Shown here: in pieces, positions 1-10,849 of the stretch | Layout of the letters: every line of letters starts with the position of its first letter | How positions within the stretch are numbered: position 1 is the stretch's first letter | The notes under the pieces: model-generated | Told to the model about the DNA's origin: nothing | The model's input: only the letters and a program-made list of their open reading frames with translations | Database searches by the model: none | Origin: Cristatella mucedo | Lineage: Eukaryota > Bryozoa > Phylactolaemata > Cristatellidae | NCBI GenBank assembly: GCA_009760855.2 | Contig: WPIO01000011.1 | Coordinates: 293,501 to 357,500 of the forward strand | DNA: 64,000 bases | Reading direction: 5' to 3' | Program-made: the position numbers and the translations under genes

Positions 1-386
1 CGCCCACAACGCACTGGACAGACGCCCCACCTATCTCTCGATTGGAAAGTAATAGAGGAGAGCTGCCCCAGCCAGTGACTACACCACCCGAGATAGCTCC
101 CCTCCAGAGTCCAGCCGGCTCGGTAGAGCGGGACATTCGCGAGAGAGCTTCAGAGAGAGCCGGTCAGTCACAACCAGTAAGGCTCAGCAGTGCCGCCCTC
201 CAAAGAGCAGCGGCTCAGTACACTGTGACACGCCCTCCCGCGCCACGCGTGACCGTGGCAGAGCCTTGGAGGAGGGCTACCCCGATCAGGCTCGGGGTGC
301 CCAAGCAAGCGCGAGCGACACCTGAGGTCCGGCCACCTCCAGATCGCGATGCTGGTCCCACCCGAGAGGTGTCTCGGAGGACCTAG
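1..386 (+). CDS. C-terminal end of a retroelement-like polyprotein ORF (partial)
   Basis: An open frame enters from the left edge of the window and ends at a TAG at 384-386. Its last 110 or so residues are low-complexity and rich in Pro, Arg, Ala and Glu, ending in PPPDRDAGPTREVSRRT. This GC-rich, Pro/Arg-rich terminus resembles the disordered tail after the integrase in many Ty3/Gypsy pol proteins, but no catalytic motif lies inside the window, so the assignment is inference. The local GC content is clearly higher than in the flanking AT-rich DNA, which fits an inserted element. No in-frame ATG marks a start. It could instead be the last exon of an unrelated disordered protein. Confidence 0.35.
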   Translation, partial: PTTHWTDAPPISRLESNRGELPQPVTTPPEIAPLQSPAGSVERDIRERASERAGQSQPVRLSSAALQRAAAQYTVTRPPAPRVTVAEPWRRATPIRLGVPKQARATPEVRPPPDRDAGPTREVSRRT

Positions 387-410
387 GCCGACCATGTACC
401 CCACCAGTTA

Positions 411-2785
411 TTAAATAAATTTTTTCTCATCCCACGGCGTGAAGCGCGTTTGAGGCTGGCTTACCCGATGATATAAAATGGCTGCTTAGAGAGCATGCTC
501 ACTTATTAAAGGGAAAATTCCCTTTGAGGTTTTGAGGACCCAGACCCGTGGCAACAAGGCTCTGCCTAAGCTGGGTGCAAAATGGAAGTACCCAGACCAG
601 CCCGTTCGAAGCCAGCCACTATAGCAGCTTTGATGGATCTGCTGAGGTCCAAAGGTCCAACGTCGTGGCTGCATGGTGCAGCCTAACATACTCTACATAG
701 TGCCAGAAGGTTTGGCTAGCGGTACTATGAATAAAATCAGTAAGGGAAGCTATTGACGTTTGGGCTATCGTATTGCCCTTGACTTCGGCATGGATACCTT
801 CGAATGACGTGATTTTGAAAAGATCAAATGGCAGCCACGACAGCACTTAGTTAGGCATAGCTGCTTCAATGTGCTTAAAAAAGCGCCTGCCTCCATATGT
901 AAAATGCAACCTGTGAGTAAGGGCATTTGGATGATGAACTGTGACATTGTTCTGTGTAAGCCCGTATGTAAGGTCTGGCTTCTAATATGTGGAGCACAGT
1001 TGCAGTTTAATTTCGTGCTAGTTAATAGAGCTACTGACGGTAACATGGTCCTTGGTATTAATGTTACGTACTTGTGGATGGCGTGGTGTGGGTGGCGTCC
1101 ATGTTGGTAAGGGTAAAGCCGAGTTGACTTTGGTAGTGATGCGCATGTGAGGGGAGGCATGGGCGGAAATTATCCTTTGATATCCCCGTCCTTGATATCT
1201 CGCTCGTTGCTAAGGTCACAAACCCTGGCGAGCTAAAAATCTGTGACAAAGACTTCACTGCCATATCTCGCAATGAGATTCGGCATTTTAATTGGAAATG
1301 GAAAGAGAATGAACAGGCAGTTTACCTGTGGATCGCATGCCTGCTTATCGTATGCACGCTGGGGTAGAAGCAGAGCATGAGAAGGATATGGATGGCTGTA
1401 TAAAGAAATCGTCATTAAAGGCCTTAGCATTGCCATTGCTTCGGCTCTTTGAAAGATCGAATCATTACTGATTCGACAACATTGCTTGGTTGGCTGAGGA
1501 CTATTATCGACGGAGATAAACCCGTGACGACACAAACGTGGCATAGGATGGATGATAATTCAACGAAATCTGGGATTACTCCGAGATACTGTAACGGAGC
1601 ATGGTCCGGAGTTGGCTGAAAGTTAGTAAGGCTGCTAAAAATAAAGCAGACCGGCTGACGAGAGCAGTGTAAAAGTGGTTGGGCACGCAACTTTTTGAAT
1701 TGATGCAGCTGCTCCTGAAGTAGGTCGGCCAGGTCCTGACTTTAAGCTCGTGCAATGGCTTAACTACCAACCGGGCATTATAGCGGCGTTTTAATTAGCG
1801 AGGCTGTGTCACCCTAAGGCAGACATTAGCAGAGCTAATGTATAGCACACGGTCCATTCTAGCACATTGTGCAAGCTTATATATCCGTTGCCTATTTTGT
1901 GGATCATGGCCGTCTTTAAGTCTCTGAACATCGGTATCGTCTATCCATTGATGTCACACACTACCAAGACAAAAGAAATTTCAAGCTGTTTGACTGTTGC
2001 TCAGCAGATTTATTCTATTGAGGTGCAGTCCTTGCGAAGAGATCTGCTGACAAGTGCTAATGCGCTACGTAAAGGTAAATTAAGACAGAATAGTTGTAAC
2101 TCCTAACATTGTATGTCTATACAAACTCAACATCTTCCCCCCTTTTGAAATTGCACTTCGCGTCAAAAAAAAGTCGCTTAACGAAGCAGGCCTTTTGCCC
2201 TTGGTGAATATCGCCGAATGTAGTACGACATTCTCCAAGCGTCAGTTACCTGACACCAGGCCGAACACCAAAGCTGCCTCAAAAAAATAGTCATACGGAT
2301 ACAGCATCGTGCCAGTATGTGACCAATCTGCCGGCGTTCAGAATGTAACTCCCACTAACTCTGACGCCCGTTACCTAAAAATCAATACAAGAAATCGCCA
2401 CATCCCATCAACCAACCACAGTGCCATAATCTTTGCTGGCCCATAAACCGATAACATCTCAAAACATTCCCCTTGATCTCAAGATCAAATTACGCTGCAA
2501 CAGACCATGACGTCACATCTCAATAGTAATACATGCCATCCTTAGCTGCCTTCCCATCAAAGACGAGGCTAGATAACGGCCGCTTATAGGAGGCAAGTGA
2601 TAGCACGGAGTTGGCCAACCTGCCCGCAATGCATGGCTCGAGCTCTGCCGAATCGCAGAGCCAGCAGAGCATACATCTTTCCACCGCACCACCAGTCTCC
2701 TATGCAGTACCATTCTCCGCCACCACACTGGGCTTCTTGGCATTCACCCTAACACCGTCTGCTCTCTCGTTATTGACATTCGTGG
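411..2785. other. No recognisable gene; probably old degraded repeat
   Basis: All six frames are broken into short pieces. A TATA-like sequence (atgatataaaatgg) lies near 470-480, just beyond the upstream ORF. A stretch at about 1,180-1,360 (+ strand) stays open and reads in a coding-like way (for example DISLVAKVTNPGELKICDKD), but it matches no family I recognise and is closed by stops. I take the region as eroded repeat or intergenic DNA. Confidence 0.4.
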
Positions 2786-2789
2786 TCTC

Positions 2790-3159
2790 CTAAACTGAAA
2801 CCGGTTTTTCCTCGTGCATTCCCAGTGAGACAAAGACCTCGAGCCTTGTCTCCAGTACGACTGCTTTGAAATTTAATGTCATCGAGGTGAAGTTTGCCTC
2901 ACTCGACCTCGCATCTTCTGTGGCCTGAGCTGCTTCATAGCCCAGCAACACGTCCCAGCCAACCGGCTCGTCACAGCCCGGCACTTCAAGATCTTGCATC
3001 GGGTCGCTTGTCGTTTTTGTCATCATCTCAGTCGCTGCTAGCTTACGTTCCGTAGCCTCCAGCTGCTCCTGCACACTTTTCTCTAGCCACTCTGTCGGCC
3101 ACTCCCTGTGCCATTGCCTTCGGTTGCCCCGCGTGCACCCATCGTACACCTTCTTGACG

Positions 3160-3221
<62 letters not shown>

Positions 3222-4257
3222 GTCTTCTGCTGTCCAATTGTGCATCTCCACCGCCAGCATTTCGGAAACCGACGGTACGGCACTGCGCACCACCATCTGT
3301 TTCTACCACTCCTCGGTCTTCACCTCCAACCACACGGCGAGAGTCTCGCCCGCCTCTGCAGTGGGTGCTTCCCGCACATCCGCCGACGCTAATCCTTCCC
3401 GTTCTGCCGCCGTCTCCCTCTGAATAATTAGTTCTGACTTACTGGCCACCTTTGCTGTCTCAGTCTCTACCTGAGCCGTTCCCGGACTCTCTGGATAAAT
3501 CCGCCAGCTCTCTTGAGCAAAAAGCCACATCTCTGGTAGACACAGCCGTCTCTGTTGCGGATCCATCCATCTCTCCGCCGGACGCTGCCGTCTCTGTGCC
3601 AGACGCTGCCGCTTGTATGCTGAATGCCTCCGCCTTGCTCGTGAACGCCGTCTCTACGGGCTCTGCCACCTCACCTACTGGATCTCACTCCACTTCTGCC
3701 GGCTCTGCCACCGTCTGTGCAGGCTCTGCCTTTGCCGCCAAGCGAACCACCGGGGATTTCTGCTGCCGCTTCTTGTCCATTCTGTTGGTCTCCTCAGTCC
3801 AACCAGCGTTTATGATATCCAAAAACAGCAATCGCGCTTTACCGGCCTCCACCTCCAGCCGCTTCTGCCCTATCGCCTCGGCTTCCCTGGCCCTCTGCAA
3901 GTCCGACCACCGAAGCCTCTCCTCACCTTCAGGGCTTACGAATACCTTCAGAAACGTCACCCGCAGCTGGGCGTGGTTCTCTTGGACCAAGTCATGAAGT
4001 TTTTCATCGAACGGTAATGCACCGCTTGCAAGGAACACAAATACATATATGTGCCACAAAGCTGGATCGACGCTTCTTTCTTTAATCTTTCTCTCTAACT
4101 CAAGCAACCTGCTTAAGAAGTTATCCTGGTGGTAGCTATGTAGCACCATCTCCTGGCGCAGGCCACCAGCCGCTTTTGCCGAAATAGCTTGTAGTTGAAC
4201 CTTCACCAAGCTGCAGGTAAGGTGCACCACGCCAAACACAGGAGTGGGCTCAAACAT
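2790..4257 (-). pseudogene. Broken ORF for an unrecognised charged, Ala/Glu-rich protein
   Basis: On the minus strand a long frame opens at 4,257 and runs 190 residues to a stop at 3,685-3,687. It continues in the same frame (from 3,669) to 3,460. The neighbouring frame (3,566 to 3,303, then 3,296 to 2,790) carries on the coding signal. One in-frame stop, one frameshift around 3,460-3,566 and a second stop at 3,303 therefore separate about 490 residues of coding-like sequence. The upstream part is alpha-helical and charged (LLELERKIKERS, HDLVQENHAQLR), followed by an Ala/Glu/Thr-rich segment. A TC/GA microsatellite at 3,164-3,219 expands an Arg-Glu run inside it. I recognise no domain. It could be a retroelement gag-like ORF or a retro-copied host gene. 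Confidence 0.35.
3164..3219. repeat. (TC)n microsatellite
   Basis: About 56 bases of pure TC dinucleotide. On the minus strand it would encode an Arg-Glu repeat inside the broken ORF. Confidence 0.97.
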
Positions 4258-4419
4258 GTGTATTTACATGAACGTGGCAGCGGCTCAGTACGTGACCTTT
4301 TTCCCTCCTCCCCACGTAGGCGTCTGATTTGTGTAGTGTATCACAGTTATTTTTTACTCTGGTCTGCGTGGCGTACTTTCATGTCAGCTCCTAATTCACC
4401 GGTGTAAATACAGTCCCCC

Positions 4420-5200
4420 CTAACTTGAAACCACTGTACCAGGCAACCAAGTTTCGGATGACGTCGGTAGTCTTTGCACAAACAAAAGACCTCTATGGCT
4501 GTACGTCGCCTTTTCTCGAATGTGGCAGGCTCTATTAGTGGAGCTGGTCGATTAGTCGATTAGTTGGCTAGAAGATTAGTAGTCTATTAGAAGTTGATTC
4601 ATAGAGCTAGTCGAACGAAATCCAATCGGGTTCTGAGTTAACGAGTATTTCAGCAGGTGTATGTTGCTCGGCATCCATTGTGGTGGTATTTCTATTATTG
4701 TTATTGTTATTATTATTTTTATTATTTCTGTTATTATGCTCAGCATCCGAATTGGGGTAATCATATGGCATTGCAGCCGAAAATTGTCAACCCATTTCTG
4801 TACCCAGTTCCCAGTAGATGCTGCCTTGGATTGTTTGAGAGTTTACACAAACTTCTCAGCTATCCAATTGCTTTCGGTGCTACAGGGTAGCAAACATATG
4901 TTTAATGCCATTGCTCGGCAAAAAATTCAGCTGAGCGGGACTGTTGACCTTTGCTGCTGGCAACGACAAGTGGCAGACCCTAGTAAGCAAAGCACTTTCT
5001 TAGCTTTGATATAGTGGTCTGAGACGTGGTGTTTTGCAAGGCGAATAGTCCAGACAAATTTATGAAAGCCTTGACTATTATATAGAAAAATTAATTATCC
5101 TTAAGATCGGCAAAGTTTATCTACATGCATTGCCCCGTGGTGTCGTCTATGCGTATGCGTTGGATGAGGATACCATGGGAACGGCGTAGCAGTGCTGGCA
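4420..5200. other. No gene seen
   Basis: AT-rich sequence with a short ATT-rich patch at 4,690-4,735 and tandem gattag-type repeats at 4,540-4,590. No supported coding region. Confidence 0.5.
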
Positions 5201-5209
5201 TCCTCCAGG

Positions 5210-5640
5210 AAGTTAATGAGATGCAAACAGTGAAATGTGAAAAAATGTCATCTGCTTGCAATCTTCGACTAGGTAAGGCTGAGGTGTTCTAGACATGGTA
5301 TCTGCTTTTGTGTGATCCTAAGACCTTTCACGCTCATCATCAAAAGAGCGTGTAGACAGCAAGGCAGCCAGCAGTTGCGTTCGCATCCCTGCAATGGGAA
5401 GGATGCCTATCACAGGCCCCATGGTGGTCGTGAGCGTAATGTTCTGCCTTACAGATAAATATGGAATAGGAGGACACCAACGATCGGTGATACTGCTTCT
5501 CGCTCGATTTTAGATCAATTTCTCTAGCTGCTACTGAGACTCGGTGAAGGGAAAGCTATAGCCCGCCTCATTACCGTTAGGAAATTTATGAGACAGCACT
5601 GCCTTAAGTACATAAGCAGAAGGAGCATCTCACGCCAGTA
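5210..5640 (-). pseudogene. Gypsy RNase H region (relic)
   Basis: After a frame break, the minus strand reads DAPSAYVLKAVLSHKFPNG then FTESQ-QLEKLI. This corresponds to the RNase H pattern DASxxGLGAVLSHxxPDGxExPxAFASRTLxxxExxYSxIEKE. Further on, the segment HxxADTMSRTPQPY matches the HxxADALSRLP signature that follows RNase H in Gypsy elements. Several stops are present. Confidence 0.7.
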
Positions 5641-5743
5641 CGAACTGAAGGCATACATAATACGATGTTGATTTTAGCTCTGTCGACAGCAAAGCTTTTA
5701 TTTGAGCAAAATTGTTGTCGCATAACGTCTCCCAGTCTTGGTG

Positions 5744-6350
5744 CTACTTCAGAAGTTTGGGTAGGGGTGCAAGATTGTTGCTAGATCTGGAAAGAACTTG
5801 TGGTTGGTAATACTTCACCAGACCCACAAAAGATCTTAATAAGACAACGCCACGTGGTGCAAGTGCTGCTTTAATTGCTTTAACTTTGGCATTAGAGGTG
5901 TGTATTTCGTGCTTGTATATCTCATGTCCCACATAAACAATGGAGGGTTGTAAAAATTTCCACTTATCATGGCAAATTTTCAAGCCAGTCGCCTTCAGCT
6001 TCTGCATCACCGCCTTGAGATTTGTCAGATGAGATACCCGGGCAGGAACTCGTTACATAGTTGTCGTCTAGATAACATATAACGCCATTTAATCCAGACA
6101 AGAGCTGGTTCATAGCTCTCTGGTAGAGAGCTGGTGCAGAGGCAATACCGAATATTAGCCGGTTGTAGGCAAAGAGTATTTGATAAAAGAACCCTCATGC
6201 GGTCCTCAATGGAAATCTGGTGGCAGGCTCTGACGCAGAAAAACTCGAGGTTAAGTGCAGCAATCTATTCTCTACCAAGAAGGGGACATCTAGCTCGGCA
6301 ATTACGAAAAGACATAGCCGTATTGTGATCGATCCGTAGCATTTCATAAG
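5744..6350 (-). pseudogene. Ty3/Gypsy reverse transcriptase (relic)
   Basis: The minus strand encodes an RT palm segment (NRLIFGIASAPALYQRAMNQ) followed by a YLDD catalytic box at 6,074-6,063, then a connection region. After a frame break comes an 88-residue open stretch (6,010-5,744) with the signature KLKATGLKICHDKWKF, YVGHEI and LRSFVGLVKYYQPQV. These are the Gypsy RT motifs normally seen as LxxAGLKLxxxKC.F, YLGHxVS and LRSFLGLxNYYRRFI. The two catalytic Asp of YLDD are kept but the frame is broken, so no active enzyme is expected. Confidence 0.88.
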
Positions 6351-6439
6351 TCAAATTACTCCCACTAGCTGCCTGGTTTGTTCACTCTGTGTGAGCTCAA
6401 TACTGTTGAAGTTTTCTAAAGAGGCAGATGTGAGCATAA

Positions 6440-6560
6440 CCTTTACTATTCAGTTGATTAAATTATTGATACTATCAACCCCGTATCGAACTCAATGGAC
6501 ACGTCATATCCCTCAATCACTACTTTTATAAAACAGGCTGGTGAAACCTGACCATTGATA
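6440..6560 (-). pseudogene. Gypsy aspartic protease region with DTG motif (relic)
   Basis: The minus-strand translation around 6,510-6,470 reads VSIEFDTGVDSI. The catalytic Asp-Thr-Gly triplet is at 6,487-6,479. Retroviral-type proteases have a hydrophobic strand followed by DTGAS; here AS is replaced by VDS. The position between the zinc knuckles and the reverse transcriptase is the expected one. Confidence 0.65.
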
Positions 6561-6739
6561 GCTCAAATTGTTTCTACTTAAACAAGTAATAGTACAATAA
6601 AACAATTCTATAATAAAACAAGTCTCGGTATTAGGCGAAGTAGGTGCAAAGCTCCTGTTTCACCCTTGAAGCTGCTCCCAGTGCTCAATCAGTGTGCATA
6701 AGCCTTGGGTGCACTGCAGTCCAGCAGCGACAGATGCCC

Positions 6740-6870
6740 ACCGAATTTCCTTTCCTTCGGAAGACATTCAGAAGATGGCTAAGTTTCAAACAAAGAAGGC
6801 AAACACTTTGTAAATTTGTTCAGTCCCACCTATGGTGATCTCGAGCCCAGCAAGAAGCACAGGGTTGCCG
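6740..6870 (-). pseudogene. Gypsy gag double zinc knuckle (relic)
   Basis: On the minus strand two CCHC-like units appear in one frame. The first is C-x2-C-x4-H (CASCWARDHH) with the last Cys replaced. The second is C-x2-C-x4-H (CLLCLKLSH) with the last Cys changed to Phe. An in-frame stop lies between them. The spacing is that of the paired nucleocapsid knuckles of Gypsy elements. Both final Cys positions are lost, so neither knuckle would bind zinc normally. Confidence 0.65.
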
Positions 6871-6884
6871 GTTGGTGTGAACCT

Positions 6885-7440
6885 GATATTAATAATACCA
6901 ATATTAACAATACACTCGATAAAGCTACCTTACAAAGCTCGGTCTCTTTGTATGCGCTTGCAATTTACTGCAAAGGAAACACGATCGAATGGTCAGTGGT
7001 ATCGTGCTTGAAAAACAACGTGATTAACTTTGTTAGGGTTGACATGCAGTGTCAGTATGCAAGTGTGTTTAGTGTCAGCACTCACAGTGTAAGCACGAAT
7101 AAGCACGTAAAGACAGAATTACAGGGACCCACTAAATGTTGTCATAAATAGGAGCGTTTTAGTTTTCGTCGAGTTAGGGGATGTCGTGATGGAAGTCAGG
7201 AGTAAGTTCCAGGCTTCGGGAGCATACAAACTAAATGCACGGTCTTCAAAATGTTTGAGGTTTTCTATCAGGTATAGCTGAACGACTCGTTTCCGAAAAG
7301 CGGATGGTGCGATGCTTGGCCTGGTGCGGGAGTAGATCTGATAGATACACGGGAGCTAAATAAAGAAGGGACCTAACAGTGAGCGACAAAACCTTGAAGT
7401 CGATCCGTTGCTTGACTGGTAGCCAGTGGCGGTCGATAGC
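6885..7440 (-). mobile_element. LINE family B fragment (CR1/L2-like), inserted in the Gypsy relic
   Basis: The minus strand carries the C-terminal end of a non-LTR RT (HWLPVKQRIDFKVLSL, PVYLSDLLPHQAKHR) and then the family's 3' UTR. That UTR has the conserved end rich in GCGCxTA...AGAGA and TAAT/ATT repeats near 6,885-6,905. It is strongly 5' truncated, as usual for this class. Confidence 0.85.
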
Positions 7441-7444
7441 AAAT

Positions 7445-8000
7445 CTTGTAAACATTTTGGCCAATATCGAAAAGAGGTTTGGCCATGAATTGGGCTTTTT
7501 TCTCCAATTTCTTGGTGGCAGTTGCAATACTAATTGCTTGGTCAAGCATCAAGCCTTCCTCACCCAGCAGCCGGTGGCGAGTTGCCTTACATTTAAGTCC
7601 TTATACCAGCTGGTTCTGCATGGCATTGCATTCGAACCAACTAGAGTTGCAGTTCACAGCAATCGCCCTTAGCTGGTACCCAAAGTTGCATATCGACTCA
7701 CTAAGCTTCTTCCATCGACATTGAGTTTGATATGTATCGGCGATTTCTAGCGGCACTGGAGAGAGCTATCCGGTGAAAAGTTCCTTAACCCGCTCGCAGG
7801 TCATGGTTGCATCCTTGGGCTTGGCGGTAAGCCAGAGAAGAAGGCCATATGTTTGGCACCCCGGCAATTTTGGAAAATTGCCTTCCGATTCTCGCCCAGG
7901 ATGTCGTTTACCTTCGTATATATGTCGAAGCGCTCGACATATTGTTCAAACGACTCTTCCAATCTGTCATACGCACCAAACCTCGTAGATTCTGCTTATA
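7445..8000 (-). pseudogene. Gypsy gag N-terminal and capsid region (relic)
   Basis: The minus-strand translation reads SFEQYVERFDIYTKVNDI, then GENRKAIFQNCRGAKHM, then (after a shift) KPKDATMTCERVKELFTG. Further on come RAIAVNCNSSWFE and GLMLDQAISIATATKKLEKK. These match the usual Gypsy gag pattern (a W/YVERLE..F..N region, then LTxPxxPxxxTYxELVxxL, then a hydrophobic core and LTLxxALxIAxxxExA). At least one frameshift and two stops break it. It is separated from its zinc knuckles by a LINE insertion. Confidence 0.75.
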
Positions 8001-8004
8001 CTGA

Positions 8005-8385
8005 GGCTTTCAGGCACACTCCATGCTATTAGGCGAATTCTTCTCGCAAAAGATGTAAAATCCGATCGCTTTAGCCACTTCCTGTGTTGTGTTCGGAGGG
8101 CTCCTGCAGTCTATGCAATGAGCCTCCTAAATCAGAACATCACTTTACACAACGACATAATTTAAAATTGAGTGTTGATTGAAATCTAGTCACAGCCTGT
8201 CATTAATTAATACCTGAACTACCCTTAAAAATACGTTTTCTTTCTTGACAAGGGTTGGCTCCAGTCATTCCAAAAACATTGGTAGCTGATTTAACAGCTT
8301 CTTTTATGGAGAGGTTTACCAGCCTTAATGGCTATCACTACTAATTGCATTCGGCAACAACAGAAAGGTTGCCATATCAGCGGAC
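8005..8385. other. No gene seen
   Basis: AT-rich spacer between two retroelement relics. Nothing supported. Confidence 0.5.
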
Positions 8386-8389
8386 GTTG

Positions 8390-9500
8390 TGACGTGCATC
8401 GGTAATTAGTTCCATTCTTTTGGAGCATACAAACTATATCACGGTTCCCAAAGGTTTAAGGATCTTCCGAAGTATATTTGAACGATTTTATTCAGAAAAT
8501 CTTACGGTACTTAGCATAGCATCGTGGGAAAGAGTTCTTAGATGTAGGCTGGAGCCAAGGAGTGAAGGGACCTAAACATAAGTGAAAGAACTTTAAAATT
8601 AACAACGCTGCTTAATAGAAATCCAGTGCGGATCGATGAGCAATAGCATAACGTGGTAACTGCAATACTGACGAGGAACAAGTCTAGCAGCACAGTTTTT
8701 CACCAACTCTAAGAGCCTGATTACACGCCCCGGCAGACCAGCAAGCTGTAAATTTGCAAAAGTCGAGACAGAATGTCACAAATGCATGGACCAGTTTCGA
8801 TGTTATATCCCTGTCTGCGAAAGCCCGATTAATAGCCGCGTTATGCACAAGAAATAAAGCAGACTTGACAGTGGAACTGCTATAGTTGTCTAATGGAATG
8901 TCACTTTTGAACTAAACACCAAGATTAGATGCCGATTCAAGAGGATATATGTTGGCGGAGGTAATTTGAGTGTTAGTTTTCAAATTTATGAATCCCACTT
9001 GGTTTACCCGTAGCTAGTAAGTTGGTTTTATCACTATTCAATTAAAATAATTATTGCCTATTTGCGGATGTCATTAATACATGCATCAAGGAAGGAGTGA
9101 ATGTGACGTGCTGGAGGGCCGGTATGGATCACTGAAAAGGTACAACCGAATGTAATGTGCATATAAGGTAAAGCCTAAATTTTGCTTGGAGATCACATCG
9201 GCAAGTGGGAGCGTATAAAGTGCGAAAAACGTGGCCCGAGCACAAATTCCTGAGGTACCCCATACTTAAGTCTTCCTTGAATGATCATTGTCTGCCCACC
9301 TACACACTCTAGAGTCGCCCACTGTGACAGGACCTGAAAATTGCCTTGCAGCGCCAGCAATTCCCAGCCAAGATGAGAGACATTGAAGGACTTTTTAATT
9401 AATTGTATTGAAATCAGCCGAGAGATCAAGCTGAAGCAGCTGAGAGACTTTACCCAAACTGTATTCCAGAGAAGGTCGTTTGTTGCTGGGTCTGATGCCA
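8390..9500 (-). mobile_element. LINE family B relic with RT fragment
   Basis: On the minus strand, 9,501-9,193 includes GRLKYGVPQEFVLGPRFSH, a decayed form of the RT motif [13 protein letters not shown]. The sequence then runs through the finger/thumb region to the AYKL/APxxWN-type C-terminus and 3' UTR at about 8,400. The frame is broken throughout. Confidence 0.75.
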
Positions 9501-9924
9501 TAACTTAGTAAACTAATTTTGCGAAGGTCTTAAATTGACTCTACGTCTTCTGGGAGTACAATCCAAAAAAATCCAAGTTCATTATCCACTTTTAAAAATA
9601 AATAACTAAAGCAAATAGCATCATATATCTGAAAAATTCTCATTGTTCCGGCTGGCACAAAGCCTATCTACCAGAACAAATGATTAGTTTGATAAAAAAT
9701 GAGTGAAACTAAATTAAAATGGAATTACTTGCCACCGTTTTACCTAGAAATTTTTTTCTGCTTGAGAACCAAAGCGTTTATTCTGCCACAAAAAAGGAGC
9801 TGCCCGACACTTCAATGGAAACCGTGATTTTCGACAAGAAGGTGCCCCAGAATTTTTGCACATAAAAGCAAGTCCAACCGTTTTCAGCTAGGCTTACAGT
9901 GAGCCATTTCAAATTTTCCTGGGT

Positions 9925-9982
9925 AACACCCGCTTAGTCTTCATGACTTGTGAAGTTACAGGTGGAGATGCAATACATTGCA
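9925..9982 (+). repeat. LINE family A tail fragment
   Basis: A short match to the family A 3' end (gtaacaccc, a tcatgactt block, then gttacaggtggagatgcaata), followed by a weak ACATT-like end. Confidence 0.5.
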
Positions 9983-10536
9983 CTGTATTACAAGTGATAT
10001 TAAAACCGCTTCAGTATTTGGCCGCATCCACCCCAGGCATACAGTAGGTCTGCAGCTAACAATCGCTTCGGAACACGTCGTGGAAATACTCTGTTGCACG
10101 CCGCACAACAATAGGGACAATCACTAAGTATTAAAGGATGAGTCATCAGTATATCTCGCCAAGTTTTTATAACAGGCGTGAAATTTCAAGTGAAACTTCA
10201 GCTATACACCAACCATTCAGGGGTCGTCCCTCTAGTGATATCAGACTGTCCTTCAAGTCCACTCTTACAGCATGAAATTAGATAGCAACTTTCATTTTGG
10301 AAAGATAACCTGAATCAATTTAATATTATCTTTTTTAAATTGGTTGCTTGGCATTAGCCCATCAAATTAGAATGATTAAAATGCGATAAACCGTTGCAGC
10401 AGCCTGAATAGAGGCTTCGAGAAGCCAAGCAGTAAGCCAGGACAGCGAGATCAACAAATGTCACACGCTTAAGCTGAAGTCATTCTGCTTTGCAGCTTGC
10501 TCAGCGAGCCTGATAAAAGAGCTGATTCTCCAGTAC

Positions 10537-10638
10537 CTGGATATTCTCATTCGTCGTCGTTGGCATTAATTGTGTGGCAGCACCGCAAAAACTTGTTGTG
10601 ATGCTTATGGTCAGAAGTTGCACCAGAATCTTTCTCAT
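10537..10638 (-). CDS. Possible first coding exon of an unidentified secreted or membrane protein
   Basis: On the minus strand an ATG at 10,638-10,636 opens 34 codons starting MRKILVQLLTISITTSFCGAATQ. That is a basic start, a hydrophobic core and a small-residue cleavage region, i.e. a good signal peptide. It ends in ATCCAG followed by a GTACTG donor at 10,536, phase 0. An in-frame upstream ATG would add 11 residues. About 170 bases upstream of the ATG lie a CRE, a YY1-like site and a CCAAT box. I found no convincing following exon to the left, where LINE relics dominate, so the gene could be broken, or this could be chance. The function is unknown. Confidence 0.3.
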
Positions 10639-10809
10639 TTTGGTGTATAACTGCCTGCTATATTTGCACATACAGAGCAACGTAGCACCTACTTTCTCGG
10701 CTCCAACCAAGATCCTCTTGCTTAGTTTTTCACGCCTTCTATTTCGAAATCACCCTCAGGCAGTCATTTGACCCGCAAAAGTACCTTCCGAAGCCAATCA
10801 ACCATCGAA

Positions 10810-10848
10810 TGACGTCACACCCAAAAATGGCGCCGGCAAGCAGCCAAT
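10810..10848. promoter_or_regulatory. Putative promoter: CRE, YY1-like site and CCAAT box
   Basis: Within 40 bases lie a perfect palindromic CRE (TGACGTCA, 10,810-10,817), a YY1-like AAAATGGCGCC (10,824-10,834) and CCAAT (10,844-10,848). This clustering is typical of metazoan TATA-less promoters and is rare by chance in AT-rich DNA. It lies upstream of the minus-strand signal-peptide ORF. Direction cannot be fixed from sequence alone. Confidence 0.45.
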
Positions 10849-10849
10849 C

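Larger units (their letters stand above)
5205..8000 (-). mobile_element. Degraded Ty3/Gypsy LTR retrotransposon, interrupted by a LINE
   Basis: Read on the minus strand, the canonical Gypsy domain order is present: gag (about 8,000-7,445), two zinc knuckles (about 6,870-6,740), aspartic protease (about 6,500), reverse transcriptase (about 6,350-5,744) and RNase H with its C-terminal region (about 5,640-5,210). Frames shift repeatedly and several stops are present, so this is a dead copy. A 5'-truncated LINE tail in the same orientation (6,885-7,440) separates gag from the zinc knuckles. I see no integrase and could not define LTRs. Sub-domains are listed separately. Confidence 0.85.

Noticed and set aside
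3108-3423. Plus-strand Ser-Leu repeat frames
   Set aside because: Artefact of the TC microsatellite; the coding-like signal is on the minus strand.
3452-3997. 181-codon plus-strand frame
   Set aside because: Antisense of the minus-strand charged ORF; its Ser/Ala/Val-rich translation mirrors the Ala/Glu-rich minus frame. I kept the minus reading because it extends further.
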